Assembly: GCA_022773585.1 (NCBI GenBank)
Contig: JALEZZ010000039.1
Span: 1 to 54,246 of the forward strand
Reading direction: 5' to 3'
Length of the DNA: 54,246 nucleotides
Source of the DNA: Selenomonas sp.
GTDB lineage: Bacteria > Bacillota > Negativicutes > Selenomonadales > Selenomonadaceae
The translations under genes were made by a program, and so were the position numbers. This document shows positions 35,550 through 46,980 of the stretch, piece by piece. Positions within the stretch are counted from its first letter, which is position 1, and every line of letters starts with the position of its first letter. The notes beneath the pieces were generated by a model. That model saw only the letters and a program-made list of their open reading frames with translations. It was not told where the DNA came from and ran no database searches.

Positions 35550-36206
35550 ATGTACAACCTCTACCTCTTCGATTTCGACTACACCCTCGTCAACTCCGAG
35601 CAGGGCATCCTCGGCTGCTTCCACCGCACGATTGCCGCCTGGCATCTGCCGCCCGTCACGGACGATACCATCCGTCCTACCATCGGCCTCCCGATGGAAG
35701 AAGCCGTCGAAATCATCACGGGCATCCATGACACCCGCGAGATCGACCGCTTCATCGACGACTACCGCAAAGACGCCGACGTCCACATGACGCCCGGCAC
35801 GCACTTCTTTCCCGACACGCTGCCGACGCTGCGCGCCCTGCGAAAAGCGGGCGCCAAGATCGGCATCATCTCGACAAAGACGCGCAGCCGCATCGAAGAA
35901 AAATTCATCGCCGACGACTGCACGGACGTCATCGACCTCATCATCGGCTGCGAAGACGTCCATGAAATGAAGCCGTCTCCCGAAGGCATCGAACAGGCCA
36001 TCGCCCGCCTCGGCATGAAGAAATCTGATGTTCTCTACATCGGCGACAGCCTCGTCGACGCCGGCGCCGCAAAAAATGCCGGCGTCGCCTTCGCAGCTGT
36101 GACTACGGGAACGACGCCGGCAAGTGCCTTCGAAGATGTGCCGCACGTAAAAATCATGAAATCGCTGACAGAACTTATCGCACCCGCGGAAGACGCAATC
36201 TGCTGA
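35550..36206 (+). CDS. HAD superfamily phosphatase (phosphoglycolate/pyrophosphatase type)
   Basis: 218 residues. Motif I is LFDFDYTLVNSE (Asp8 nucleophile, Asp10), motif II IISTKTRS, motif III Lys in MKPSPEG, motif IV YIGDSLVDAGAAKNAG. A helical cap domain (about 18-80) follows motif I, as in phosphoglycolate phosphatase and PpaX. Substrate cannot be told from sequence; phosphoglycolate or pyrophosphate are the usual ones. Start supported by AAAGGAG. It is convergent with the ABC importer, with a palindromic repeat between them. Confidence 0.88.
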   Translation: MYNLYLFDFDYTLVNSEQGILGCFHRTIAAWHLPPVTDDTIRPTIGLPMEEAVEIITGIHDTREIDRFIDDYRKDADVHMTPGTHFFPDTLPTLRALRKAGAKIGIISTKTRSRIEEKFIADDCTDVIDLIIGCEDVHEMKPSPEGIEQAIARLGMKKSDVLYIGDSLVDAGAAKNAGVAFAAVTTGTTPASAFEDVPHVKIMKSLTELIAPAEDAIC

Positions 36207-36222
36207 TTGATGTGCCTTGCAG

Positions 36223-36273
36223 GGGACTCCCCCCGCCGCTCACGCGGCCCGTCCCCCCTCTAGAGGGGGGCTT
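36223..36273. repeat. palindromic extragenic repeat, single unit
   Basis: GACTCCCCCCGCCGCTCACG followed by CGGCCCGTCCCCCCTCTAGA and GGGGGGCT. Same three-part architecture as the repeat inside 50225-50273, with base changes that keep the arms paired. It lies between the convergent HAD and ABC genes. Confidence 0.75.
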
Positions 36274-36282
36274 GCCCAAAAG

Positions 36283-37059
36283 TTACAACATATTCTTGAG
36301 GAACGCCTTTGTGCGTTCCTCTTTCGGGTGCTCGAAAAACTCCTGCGGCTCGCCCTGCTCGACGATGACGCCGTCGGCCATGAAGATGACGTGGCTCGCG
36401 GCTTCCTTTGCGAAGTTCATCTCGTGCGTCACGACGACCATCGTCATGTGCTCGGCCGCGAGCTCGCGCATCGTGCGCAGGACTTCGCCCGTGAGCTCCG
36501 GGTCGAGCGCGCTCGTCGGCTCGTCGAACAGCATGATGTCCGGCTTCATGCAGAGCGCCCGCGCAATCGCCACGCGCTGCTGCTGGCCGCCGGAAAGCTG
36601 TGCGGGATAGTAGTCCGCGCGGTCTTCGAGGCCGACTTTTTGGAGGAGCGCCATCGCCTCAGGCAGCACGGCCTCTTTTTCCCGCTTCTTGACATGGACA
36701 GGCGCTTCGAGCAGGTTTTCGAGCACTGTCATGTGCGGGAACAGGTTGAACTGCTGGAACACCATGCCCATGCAGCCGAGCAGCCTGCGGCTGTCCTCTT
36801 CCTTTGCGTACTCGACCGTGCCGTCGCCCTTCGTCGACGCCAGCGTGCCGCCCTCGATTTCAACGAGGCCCGACGTGATGTCCTCGAGCCGGTTGATGCA
36901 GCGCAGCAGCGTGCTCTTGCCCGAGCCCGACGGCCCGATGATGGCGAGCACCTCGCCGCGGTGCACCTCGATGTCGATGCCCTTCAGCACCTCGACGTCG
37001 CCGTACGACTTGTGGATGTCCTCCATGCGGATCATGACGTTATCTTGCGTATCTGCCAT
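36283..37059 (-). CDS. polar amino-acid ABC importer, ATP-binding protein
   Basis: 258 residues: Walker [11 protein letters not shown]-loop [10 protein letters not shown], signature LSGGQQQR, Walker [13 protein letters not shown], switch His in VVTHEM. This is the GlnQ/ArtP-type subfamily. Its start overlaps the end of the permease gene by 20 bases. An alternative start at residue 11 (MIRMEDIHK) would remove the overlap. No binding-protein gene is adjacent, so the substrate stays open among glutamine, cystine, arginine and similar. Confidence 0.93.
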   Translation of the reverse strand: MADTQDNVMIRMEDIHKSYGDVEVLKGIDIEVHRGEVLAIIGPSGSGKSTLLRCINRLEDITSGLVEIEGGTLASTKGDGTVEYAKEEDSRRLLGCMGMVFQQFNLFPHMTVLENLLEAPVHVKKREKEAVLPEAMALLQKVGLEDRADYYPAQLSGGQQQRVAIARALCMKPDIMLFDEPTSALDPELTGEVLRTMRELAAEHMTMVVVTHEMNFAKEAASHVIFMADGVIVEQGEPQEFFEHPKEERTKAFLKNML

Positions 37060-37684
37060 AGTGCGCCTCCAGCTTCTTGAATCCCCAGGTCAGCACGGCC
37101 GTCATCACGAGGTAGAAAACGCCCGCGATGACGAACGGCGTCATGTCGAACTCGCGCTGCACGATTGTCCGCGCGACGCGCAAGAGGTCGTTCATCGCGA
37201 GAATGTAGATGAGCGACGTATCCTTGACGAGGTTGATGGTCTCGTTGCTGACCGGCGGCAGCACCATGCGGATGACCTGCGGCAGGATGATGCGCCGCAT
37301 CGTCTGCGGGTACGTCATGCCGAGCGTCTTCGCCGCCTCGTACTGGCCGCGCGGCACCGACTGGATGCCCGCACGGAAAATCTCAGCGAAATACGCCGCA
37401 TAGTTCAGCGTGAACGCCAGAAGCGCCGCCGCCATATCCGGCAGCAGGATGCCGATCATCGGCAGCGCAAAATAAACGAAAAGCAGCTGCAGCATCAGCG
37501 GCGTGCCGCGCATAAGCCAGATGTAGAACTCCATGAAACGCGAAAGCACCCGCAACTTCGACAGCCGCCCGAGTGCCGCGAGAATGCCAAGCGGCAACGC
37601 GAGCACCAAAGTCACGCAGAAAATCTCCAGCGTAAGCTCCGACCCCTGCAGCATCAGCACGACCGTATCCAGTAATTTGTCCAT
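37040..37684 (-). CDS. polar amino-acid ABC importer, permease
   Basis: 214 residues from the ATG at 37684 (AGGGGAGA upstream); a GTG seven codons earlier is less likely. Helices with the His/Glu/Gln/Arg permease signature: [14 protein letters not shown] motif ([15 protein letters not shown]) and the EAA loop ([22 protein letters not shown]). One permease gene implies a homodimer with the ATPase downstream. First gene of a two-gene operon. Confidence 0.93.
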   Translation of the reverse strand: MDKLLDTVVLMLQGSELTLEIFCVTLVLALPLGILAALGRLSKLRVLSRFMEFYIWLMRGTPLMLQLLFVYFALPMIGILLPDMAAALLAFTLNYAAYFAEIFRAGIQSVPRGQYEAAKTLGMTYPQTMRRIILPQVIRMVLPPVSNETINLVKDTSLIYILAMNDLLRVARTIVQREFDMTPFVIAGVFYLVMTAVLTWGFKKLEAHYGRYAR

Positions 37685-37813
37685 ACGGGTCTCCCCTTTT
37701 AGCACGATAAAGCATTAACTCATTCATTGTACCCGAAAAATGGAACCCTGTAAAGAAAAAAATCCACGCGTCCTTTCATTCCTTATCCTTGCATAAAATT
37801 TTTACCCCTCCCC
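37685..37813. other. short divergent intergenic region
   Basis: AT-rich spacer between the ABC permease and the flagellin-like gene. Beyond the sigma-28 promoter listed next I see no further feature in it. Confidence 0.4.
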
Positions 37814-37840
37814 TTAATTTTTCTGGCATTTCGACGATAA
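37814..37840 (+). promoter_or_regulatory. sigma-28 (flagellar) promoter
   Basis: TTAATTTT, 11 bases, GACGATAA. The sigma-28 consensus is TAAAGTTT-N11-GCCGATAA, so matches are 6 of 8 and 7 of 8 with the exact spacing. It lies 34 bases before the flagellin-like start and fits that gene's family. Confidence 0.65.
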
Positions 37841-37874
37841 TATAGGTAGAAAGCTTTCAAGGGAGGGAACCCGC

Positions 37875-38941
37875 ATGCAGATTATGAACAACGGCGCAAT
37901 GATGGCGGCGCTCGGCGAGCTCAAGAAGAACGACACGACGCTCGGCAAAGAGCTCAAGAAAGTCGCATCGGGGATGAAAGTTAATGGCGCTGGTGACGGC
38001 GCATCAGAATATGCCATTTCCGAAAAGATGCGCGTGCGCCTGCGCTCGCTCGGGCAGGATATCGTGAATGCGCAGACAGGCAAAGCGCTCGTCAAGACGG
38101 CTATGGGCGGCATTGAAAGCATTCAGGACAACTTGCGCGAAATGAAGGCCATGGCGATCAACGCCGCGAACGACCACAACACCGATGCTGACCGCGCAAC
38201 GCTGCAAAAAGAATTTGACCAGCGCAAAGAGCAGATCAACGACATCGCGGCAACGACGAATTACAACGGGAAAATTCTGCTCGACGGACGGTATGGTGTT
38301 CGGTACGCAACGACAGCATCCACATCCGAAGCAGCAGCAACGCCGATGCCTGACATCAACCCAAACGACATCATGACGAATCAGCAGAATCGCATTGATG
38401 ACATCCTTCAATCCGACCTCGCTGTCACGGGCAGCAGTCCCTACACAATGCCGACAAATGCGGCAACCTACACCACAGACGCCGATGGAAATGTCACAGT
38501 CACATCATCTGGCATTTTCACACTGCCCGTAAATAATGAAACGGCTTCGGTGCAAAGCATCACGATTGACAGTACCAATGTGCACTTTTTTCCTCTTATG
38601 CAGAAGCCATCGGTTCCGGATCATGCTATCCGCTCAATCCGGCTTTTGCACCAGATAGATGGAGAATCTATGTGCCTGTAAGCGGTGAAACATACGAAGC
38701 CAGCATCGGCAGCATTTCCACCTCCGGCGGCACATATCTGAATCCTTTCTACGATGCCTCTGCTAACAGGACACGCTATCACGATTACGTCGGCAGCACG
38801 TTCTCCGAGGATGGCTACAACAATGTAACCAACGCCAATAATCCTGGCGCATCCTCCAGCGAGCTCTACCATCCTCTCATCATCCACACGGGCACAAAGG
38901 CAAACCAGAACGCATCGAGCGTGCTTTCCTTGCTCCAGTAA
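37875..38941 (+). pseudogene. flagellin-like protein, frameshifted at a T tract and lacking most of the C-terminal helix
   Basis: ATG with GGGAGG upstream. Residues 1-140 are a flagellin N-terminal helical domain (MQIMNNGAMMAAL, LKKVASGMKVNGAGDGASEYAISEKM). The frame then breaks within a T6 run at 38586-38591: adding one T joins TNVHFF to SSYAEAIGSG and continues to the stop at 38939-38941, for about 355 residues. As read, frame 1 stops at 38681. The restored end is KANQNASSVLSLLQ, which is the last ~13 residues of a flagellin C terminus, but the preceding C-terminal helix is missing. Either the gene is dead, or it switches by slippage in the T tract. No other flagellar gene is in the window. 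Confidence 0.75.
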
Positions 38942-38944
38942 AGG

Positions 38945-38973
38945 TTGACGATTCTCTTCCAATCGCGTATAAT
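38945..38973 (+). promoter_or_regulatory. promoter of antisense RNA 1
   Basis: TTGACG (38945-38950), 17 bases, perfect TATAAT (38968-38973). It is nearly consensus and starts four bases after the flagellin-like stop. Confidence 0.85.
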
Positions 38974-38979
38974 ATTTAC

Positions 38980-39089
38980 AGAAATAAAAAAGAGCGAACC
39001 GCAACAGCAGGTTCGCCAGCCGATAGCACATAAGATTTTACGCATCAGCGCAAAAGGCCATCGTCATTGGAACTGGGATGGTCTTTTTT
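38980..39089 (+). ncRNA. antisense RNA 1 (antitoxin candidate)
   Basis: About 110 bases from the predicted start to a T6 run. It contains GCGAACC-GCAACAGCA-GGTTCGC (about 38994-39016) and ends in the hairpin AAAGGCCATC/GATGGTCTTTTTT (39052-39089). The last 45 bases are antisense to the 3' end of the small membrane protein gene at 39045-39290. Antisense RNA 2 (39887-39985) has the same order of hairpins and close sequence. Confidence 0.75.
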
Positions 39090-39290
39090 GCTGTTCGGAG
39101 TTTTTTCACCATGGAAGTCCAGCTGAATCTCCAAGAGATTCTTCAGGGCCACTCCGATTCCGAGCGTGATATTTTCTGGTGCTGCGGCACGATCGAAGTA
39201 CCTTGCCAATGAACGGCAAAGGAAGAAGAGCCCGATTGCTCCAATCGACACGGAGGTCGCGACCAAAATCTGTAAACAGCGTTCTGTCAC
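39045..39290 (-). CDS. small hydrophobic toxin-like protein 1
   Basis: About 81 residues. A hydrophobic N-terminal helix (LQILVATSVSIGAIGLFFLC) is followed by RSLARYFDRAAAPENITLG and a polar tail, NSKKDHPSSNDDGLLR. The ATG at 39296 touches the AGGTGA ribosome site, so the GTG at 39290, seven bases after it, is the better start. The same plan and tail occur in the product at 39686-39934. The end of the gene doubles as the terminator hairpin of the opposing RNA. Size, single helix and convergent RNA fit a TxpA-like class I toxin, but I do not recognise the exact family. Confidence 0.65.
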   Translation of the reverse strand: MTERCLQILVATSVSIGAIGLFFLCRSLARYFDRAAAPENITLGIGVALKNLLEIQLDFHGEKTPNSKKDHPSSNDDGLLR

Positions 39291-39440
39291 AGGCATTCAC
39301 CTCGCTTTCTCTGAAACCACCGCCTTGAGGCCGCGCCTCTTGGCGGCTCTTGAAACGGCGCAGAGCGAGTGCATGCGCTATGGCAGGCAAAGACCATGCT
39401 GTGAGATTCGCTTGGGGAAACGATTTCCCCGCATGCCATC

Positions 39441-39469
39441 AGTATATCGTAGAGTTACGTACACGTCAA
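39441..39469 (-). promoter_or_regulatory. promoter of toxin-like gene 1
   Basis: Minus strand TTGACG (39464-39469), 17 bases, TATACT (39441-39446). The predicted transcript begins beside a GGGGAAA-TCG-TTTCCCC hairpin (about 39414-39430) and has a leader of roughly 140 bases. Confidence 0.8.
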
Positions 39470-39481
39470 TCTGATGGTAAG

Positions 39482-39519
39482 AAAATCCGCCGAAACATCT
39501 ATCTGTCTCGGCGGATTTT
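39482..39519. terminator. inverted repeat between the two divergent toxin promoters
   Basis: AAAATCCGCCGA (39482-39493) pairs with TCGGCGGATTTT (39508-39519). It lies between the two back-to-back promoters and is flanked by A/T runs on both sides, so it could end stray transcripts in either direction or be a binding site. Confidence 0.55.
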
Positions 39520-39521
39520 CA

Positions 39522-39551
39522 TTGACGCAAAAACGCGTCTGGTCGTATACT
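39522..39551 (+). promoter_or_regulatory. promoter of toxin-like gene 2
   Basis: TTGACG (39522-39527), 18 bases, TATACT (39546-39551). A GGGGAATCTTGCCCC hairpin sits at the expected 5' end (39562-39576) and a TGCCAA/TTGGCA hairpin (about 39641-39656) lies just upstream of the ribosome site; the leader is about 125 bases. Confidence 0.8.
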
Positions 39552-39685
39552 GTTGTCATTAGGGGAATCTTGCCCCAAAGCGAACTCATCCGTCTTGGTC
39601 TGCCTGCCAATGCGCAAACAGCCCGCCTCTCAAATCCATTGTGCCAACGATTTGGCAATGTTTTTATGGAAGCGAGGTGATGCGT

Positions 39686-39934
39686 ATGCAGGATTGCTGG
39701 ACAAGCATCTTGGTTGCTGCCGCTCTCTTGGTAATGTCCATCGGACTCTTCTCGCTCTGCCGTGCAGGTGCGAGATACCTCGACCGCGCAAAAGCACCAG
39801 ATGATATCGACCTTGGACTTCGGCTTTCGGTACCGGACAAGTCTTTCTGGCTTGGCATCCAAGGTTCAAAAAAGAAACCGAACAGCAAAAAAGGCCATCC
39901 CCTCAGTTCCAATGATGATGGCCTTTTGAGCTAA
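39686..39934 (+). CDS. small hydrophobic toxin-like protein 2
   Basis: 82 residues from the ATG at 39686, six bases after GAGGTG; an ATG at 39680 lies against that site. Hydrophobic helix (TSILVAAALLVMSIGLFSLC), then RAGARYLDRAKAPDDIDLG and the polar tail NSKKGHPLSSNDDGLLS. This is clearly homologous to toxin-like protein 1 (ARY-DRA-AP--I-LG and NSKK-HP-SNDDGLL are shared). The 3' end overlaps the terminator hairpin of the opposing antisense RNA 2. Confidence 0.68.
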   Translation: MQDCWTSILVAAALLVMSIGLFSLCRAGARYLDRAKAPDDIDLGLRLSVPDKSFWLGIQGSKKKPNSKKGHPLSSNDDGLLS

Positions 39935-39985
39935 ACTCATTTGCGTTATTGTCGGCGAACCTGCGGATTGCGGTTCGCTCCTTTT
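39887..39985 (-). ncRNA. antisense RNA 2 (antitoxin candidate)
   Basis: About 100 bases from the promoter at 39991-40019 to a T6 run. It carries GAGCGAACCGCAATCCGCAG followed by GTTCGC, matching the first hairpin of antisense RNA 1, and ends in the AAAAGGCCATC/GATGGCCTTTTTT hairpin (39887-39929). The last ~48 bases are antisense to toxin-like gene 2. Confidence 0.75.
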
Positions 39986-39990
39986 CTTTT

Positions 39991-40019
39991 ATTATACGGA
40001 TTGACGCTGCCGCCGTCAA
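39991..40019 (-). promoter_or_regulatory. promoter of antisense RNA 2
   Basis: Minus strand TTGACG (40014-40019), 17 bases, perfect TATAAT (39991-39996), the same hexamers and spacing as the antisense RNA 1 promoter. Confidence 0.85.
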
Positions 40020-40032
40020 GTTTTCCCACATC

Positions 40033-40069
40033 AAAAAAGAACCGCCCCTGCAAAAAGAGCGGTTCTTTT
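40033..40069 (-). terminator. terminator of the ATP synthase operon
   Basis: GAACCGC and GCGGTTC form the stem core (extended by A/T pairs), followed on the minus strand by TTTTTT (40033-40038). It lies eight bases after the atpC stop. Confidence 0.85.
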
Positions 40070-40076
40070 CATGCAA

Positions 40077-40505
40077 TCATTCGTATTCCGTTTCCGTCGC
40101 CTGCAATCTTGCGATGGCGCGATGCAGGGCGAGCTCGGCGCGGTCGAAGTCGATGTCTTCGGACGCTGGCGGCCCTTGGTGGAATCTTTCGATGCGGTCC
40201 TTGGCGCGGGCGTAGGCCTGCTTGGCGCGATTGACGTCGATGTCAATCGGCTGCTCGGCCGCGCTCGCGAGGACGGAGATCTTCTCGGGCGTGACTTCCA
40301 TGAAGCCGCCGGCGACGGCGATGAGCTGCTCGTCGCCATCCGGCATCTTCACGCGCATCGCATGCGGCACGAGGCCCGTGACGAGCGGTGCGTGATGCGG
40401 CAGGATGCCGAGCTCGCCGCCCGTACTGCGGACGATGAGCATGGCGATGTCAGCTTCGTAGACGACTTTGTCTGGAGAGACGATCTGGAGCTGGATGGTG
40501 GACAT
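40077..40505 (-). CDS. atpC: F1Fo ATP synthase subunit epsilon
   Basis: 142 residues. The N-terminal beta sandwich (MSTIQLQIVSPDKVVYEADI, GELGILPHHAPLVTGL) and C-terminal two-helix domain match epsilon. It links the central stalk to the c ring and can inhibit ATP hydrolysis through the C-terminal helices. Start after GGAGGGA. Last gene of the atp operon, four bases from atpD. Confidence 0.96.
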   Translation of the reverse strand: MSTIQLQIVSPDKVVYEADIAMLIVRSTGGELGILPHHAPLVTGLVPHAMRVKMPDGDEQLIAVAGGFMEVTPEKISVLASAAEQPIDIDVNRAKQAYARAKDRIERFHQGPPASEDIDFDRAELALHRAIARLQATETEYE

Positions 40506-40508
40506 CGA

Positions 40509-42838
<2,330 letters not shown>

Positions 42839-42853
42839 AAAGAATCACCTCGC

Positions 42854-44371
<1,518 letters not shown>

Positions 44372-44387
44372 ACCTAGCAGTCACCCC

Positions 44388-44930
44388 TCATTTCGTTGCC
44401 ATCAGCTCGCCCGCCAGTGCGGAGAGTTTGCCGGTGACGCTTCCGTCGATGCGCTTGTCCCCGATGCGGACGATGACACCGCCGATGATCTTCGGATCTT
44501 CGTGCAGGCGGACCTTCACGGTCTTGCCCGTCACGACTTCGAGCTTGTCTTCGAGCTTGTCCTTCTGCTCCTTCGACAGCGTGCGTGCCGTCGTCACGTC
44601 CGCGACGACGATGTGGCGCGCCTCGTTCGAGAGCTCCTCATACTGGCTCACGATGGCCGGGAAGAGGCTCATGCGGCGCTTGTCGACGAGCAGCAGCAGG
44701 AAATGGTAGACGTCCTCGGAGAGCTCCCCTTCGAAGAGCTTCTTGATGAGCGCCTTCTTGTCGCTGCGCTGGAGCTCCGGGTTCGAGAAATAGCCCCAGA
44801 TGCCCGGGACGCTTTCAAGGTCCTTGTAAACGCCTGCGAGCTCCTCACCGTACGGGACGAGCTTTCCCTCGTCCTGCGCCAGCTCGAAGATGGCGCGGGA
44901 ATATTTGCGTGCAAGTTGCAGGTTCAGCAT
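44388..44930 (-). CDS. atpH: F1Fo ATP synthase subunit delta
   Basis: 180 residues. YSRAIFELAQDEGK at the start and the C-terminal PKIIGGVIVRIGDKRIDGSVTGKL are family signatures. It fixes the peripheral stalk to the top of F1. Overlaps atpF by seven bases. Confidence 0.95.
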   Translation of the reverse strand: MLNLQLARKYSRAIFELAQDEGKLVPYGEELAGVYKDLESVPGIWGYFSNPELQRSDKKALIKKLFEGELSEDVYHFLLLLVDKRRMSLFPAIVSQYEELSNEARHIVVADVTTARTLSKEQKDKLEDKLEVVTGKTVKVRLHEDPKIIGGVIVRIGDKRIDGSVTGKLSALAGELMATK

Positions 44931-45427
44931 GACAGATCACCAATCTTATCTTTGTCAAGCGTGTCGATGAATTTGCCAACTTCCTCTGCGTCCGCGTCCG
45001 CCGTCATCTTGTCGCTGACAATCTTGCCGGCGGCCTGGATGGAGAGCGCGACGACCTGCGCCCGGATCTGGTCCTGGGCGCGCTCCTGGTCACGCTGGAT
45101 TTCGGCACGGGCAGACTCCTTCATCTGCTCGACCTCGCGCTTCGTCTCCTGGAGCTTGTCCTCTTTGAGCTGGCTGGCGACCTTCTCCGCCTTGTCCGTG
45201 ATGGCCTGTGCCTGCTGCCGGGCTTCGGCGAGCTGCGCCTGATACTTCGCCTTGAGCTCTTCTGCGGCTGCCACATCGGCATCCGCCTTCTCGAGGCTTT
45301 CCGCGATCTTGTCCTCGCGGGCCTTGATCATGCGCACGACCGGCTTGTAGCACAGCGCGCGCAGGATGGCGACGAGGATCAGGAAGTTCAGGATCTGCGC
45401 GAAAAACGTCATGTTCAGATCAATCAA
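44924..45427 (-). CDS. atpF: F1Fo ATP synthase subunit b
   Basis: 167 residues. One N-terminal membrane helix (about 8-28) then a long charged coiled coil (AREDKIAESLEKADADVAAA onward): the peripheral stalk. The first codon is TTG, nine bases after GGAGG; an ATG five codons later is the alternative. Confidence 0.95.
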   Translation of the reverse strand: MIDLNMTFFAQILNFLILVAILRALCYKPVVRMIKAREDKIAESLEKADADVAAAEELKAKYQAQLAEARQQAQAITDKAEKVASQLKEDKLQETKREVEQMKESARAEIQRDQERAQDQIRAQVVALSIQAAGKIVSDKMTADADAEEVGKFIDTLDKDKIGDLSC

Positions 45428-45466
45428 TTCCTTATGCCTCCCTTCTGGGCATCAAATAACACGAAA

Positions 45467-45718
45467 TTATTTGATGAGCGGGTTCGCATAGAGCATGATG
45501 AAGGCGATGACGATCGCGATGATGGCCATAGCCTCGATGAGGCCGACAGAAATCAGCGTGTTCGTGAAGAGCGTGTTCTTCGCTTCCGGCTGACGCGTGA
45601 TGCCTTCGATGAAGCGGCTCGTGACGAGGCCGTCACCGAGACCAGCGCCGACAGCTGCGAGACCTGCCGTGATACCTGCACCGATGAGGGCTGCGGCTAC
45701 CATGATTGCGTTTTCCAT
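45467..45718 (-). CDS. atpE: F1Fo ATP synthase subunit c
   Basis: 83 residues, two helices with the RQPE loop (42-45). The ion-binding carboxylate is Glu62 in GLIEAMAI. Helix 1 carries Asp29 in GLGDG at the position that is Gln in Na+-type rings such as Ilyobacter, Glu in Fusobacterium and Asn in Bacillus. Ala63 and Met64 replace the Ser and Thr that bind Na+ in Na+-type rings, so H+ coupling is more likely (inference). Start after AGGAGG. Confidence 0.97.
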   Translation of the reverse strand: MENAIMVAAALIGAGITAGLAAVGAGLGDGLVTSRFIEGITRQPEAKNTLFTNTLISVGLIEAMAIIAIVIAFIMLYANPLIK

Positions 45719-45775
45719 TGAAAAAATCCTCCTTAAGATTGCAAAAACATTTTCGATAGCGCCAAGAGCTATCTT

Positions 45776-46450
45776 TTATTCTTCTGTATCCTCTTTCACG
45801 GCGTTGGCAAGGTACGCCATCGAAAGCATGGTGAAGATGACGGCCTGAACACCGCCGATGAAGATGCTGAACGCGAGCCAGCAGACGGCTGGAATCGGCA
45901 TCCAGATCGGCATCAGCATCAGGAGGACGATGATCAGGATCTCGCCCGCGAGGATATTGCCGAAAAGACGGCAAGCCAGCGTGATCGGCTTGGCGATTTC
46001 CTCGATGATGTTGATGACGACAAAGACCGGCGTCGGCTGGAAGAAGTGCGCCAGATAGTGGAAGCCCTTCTTGTAGACGCCCAGGAAATGCACCATCACG
46101 ATGACCGTGAGGGCAAGCGCCAATGTGGTGTTCAAGTCATTCGTCGGCGACGACAACGTGGGGACGAGGCCGATCCAGTTGCCCACCAGCAGGAACATGA
46201 AGAGCGACACGATGAACGGCGCGAGGAATCTCCCGCTCTTGCCCATCATCGCATCGATCTGGCCATGCAACCAGCCGATGATCAGCTCGACCACCATCTG
46301 CCATCCGCGCGGCACGAGCGAAAGACTCCGCGTCGCGAGGAAAGCGATGAGGATGACGATGGCCATCGTGAGCCAGGTCATCTCGAGTGTCTCCCAGTTG
46401 AAGGTAAAGCCGGCGAGCTGCACTGTTTCGCGAACACCGATTTCATGCAT
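45776..46450 (-). CDS. atpB: F1Fo ATP synthase subunit a
   Basis: 224 residues from the ATG at 46450, 10 bases after GGAGG; a TTG three codons upstream is the other option. The conserved Arg of the ion path is in ITLACRLFGNILAGE. Earlier helices show GNWIGLVPT and PTNDLNTTLALAL. It forms the half-channels against the c ring. First of the eight core atp genes. Confidence 0.97.
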   Translation of the reverse strand: MHEIGVRETVQLAGFTFNWETLEMTWLTMAIVILIAFLATRSLSLVPRGWQMVVELIIGWLHGQIDAMMGKSGRFLAPFIVSLFMFLLVGNWIGLVPTLSSPTNDLNTTLALALTVIVMVHFLGVYKKGFHYLAHFFQPTPVFVVINIIEEIAKPITLACRLFGNILAGEILIIVLLMLMPIWMPIPAVCWLAFSIFIGGVQAVIFTMLSMAYLANAVKEDTEE

Positions 46451-46489
46451 ATACCTCAACCTCCCTCCCAGAGAAAAACCTTCTGGGTA

Positions 46490-46858
46490 TCATTTTCCCG
46501 CATTCCACAAGATGAGCTGTCCCAGTGCCACGAAGTACGTGAGGGCGAAGCCTGCCGCAGCGGCGAGCATGACCTCCGAAGAGGCCAGCGCCGCCGCGAG
46601 CAGGACGAGCGCGAGCACCGCGAGGCGCAGGAACATGCCCCAGAGCATCTGCCTGTGGGCGGTCTTTACGTCCGTGGAAAGATTCCAGAGGCGGAAGGCC
46701 ATGTTCCAGACAAACACGAGCGCTGCGACGAGCCCGAGCAGGAACGCGAACGCGAGGTGCCCTTCCCCCCTTGCCAGGAGCAGGGCGACCGCGACAATCA
46801 CGAGCACGGCGAGGCTCTTCGCAAGCCGCTTGCGGTATGCGGATAAAATGTCTTTCAT
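46490..46858 (-). CDS. ATP synthase protein I family (AtpI-like)
   Basis: 122 residues from the ATG at 46858; the open frame extends 31 codons upstream, but only the shorter form leaves a normal spacer after atpZ. Four hydrophobic helices after a basic N terminus (MKDILSAYRKRLAKSL). AtpI-type proteins sit directly before atpB and are thought to help c-ring assembly or Mg2+ supply. Confidence 0.75.
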   Translation of the reverse strand: MKDILSAYRKRLAKSLAVLVIVAVALLLARGEGHLAFAFLLGLVAALVFVWNMAFRLWNLSTDVKTAHRQMLWGMFLRLAVLALVLLAAALASSEVMLAAAAGFALTYFVALGQLILWNAGK

Positions 46859-46980
46859 AAACACTTTTCCCAAACAGTACATTTCGACAAGACCCTCAAA
46901 AAAACCTTTCCTGAGAATCTTATTTTTTGTAAATGATAAAATAGGCGGCACTTATAAAAAACGGCATCCATTCCAATGTC

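Noticed and set aside
45467..45718. Na+-specific ATP synthase
   Set aside because: The Ser/Thr ligands next to the conserved Glu are Ala and Met, so H+ coupling is the safer reading.
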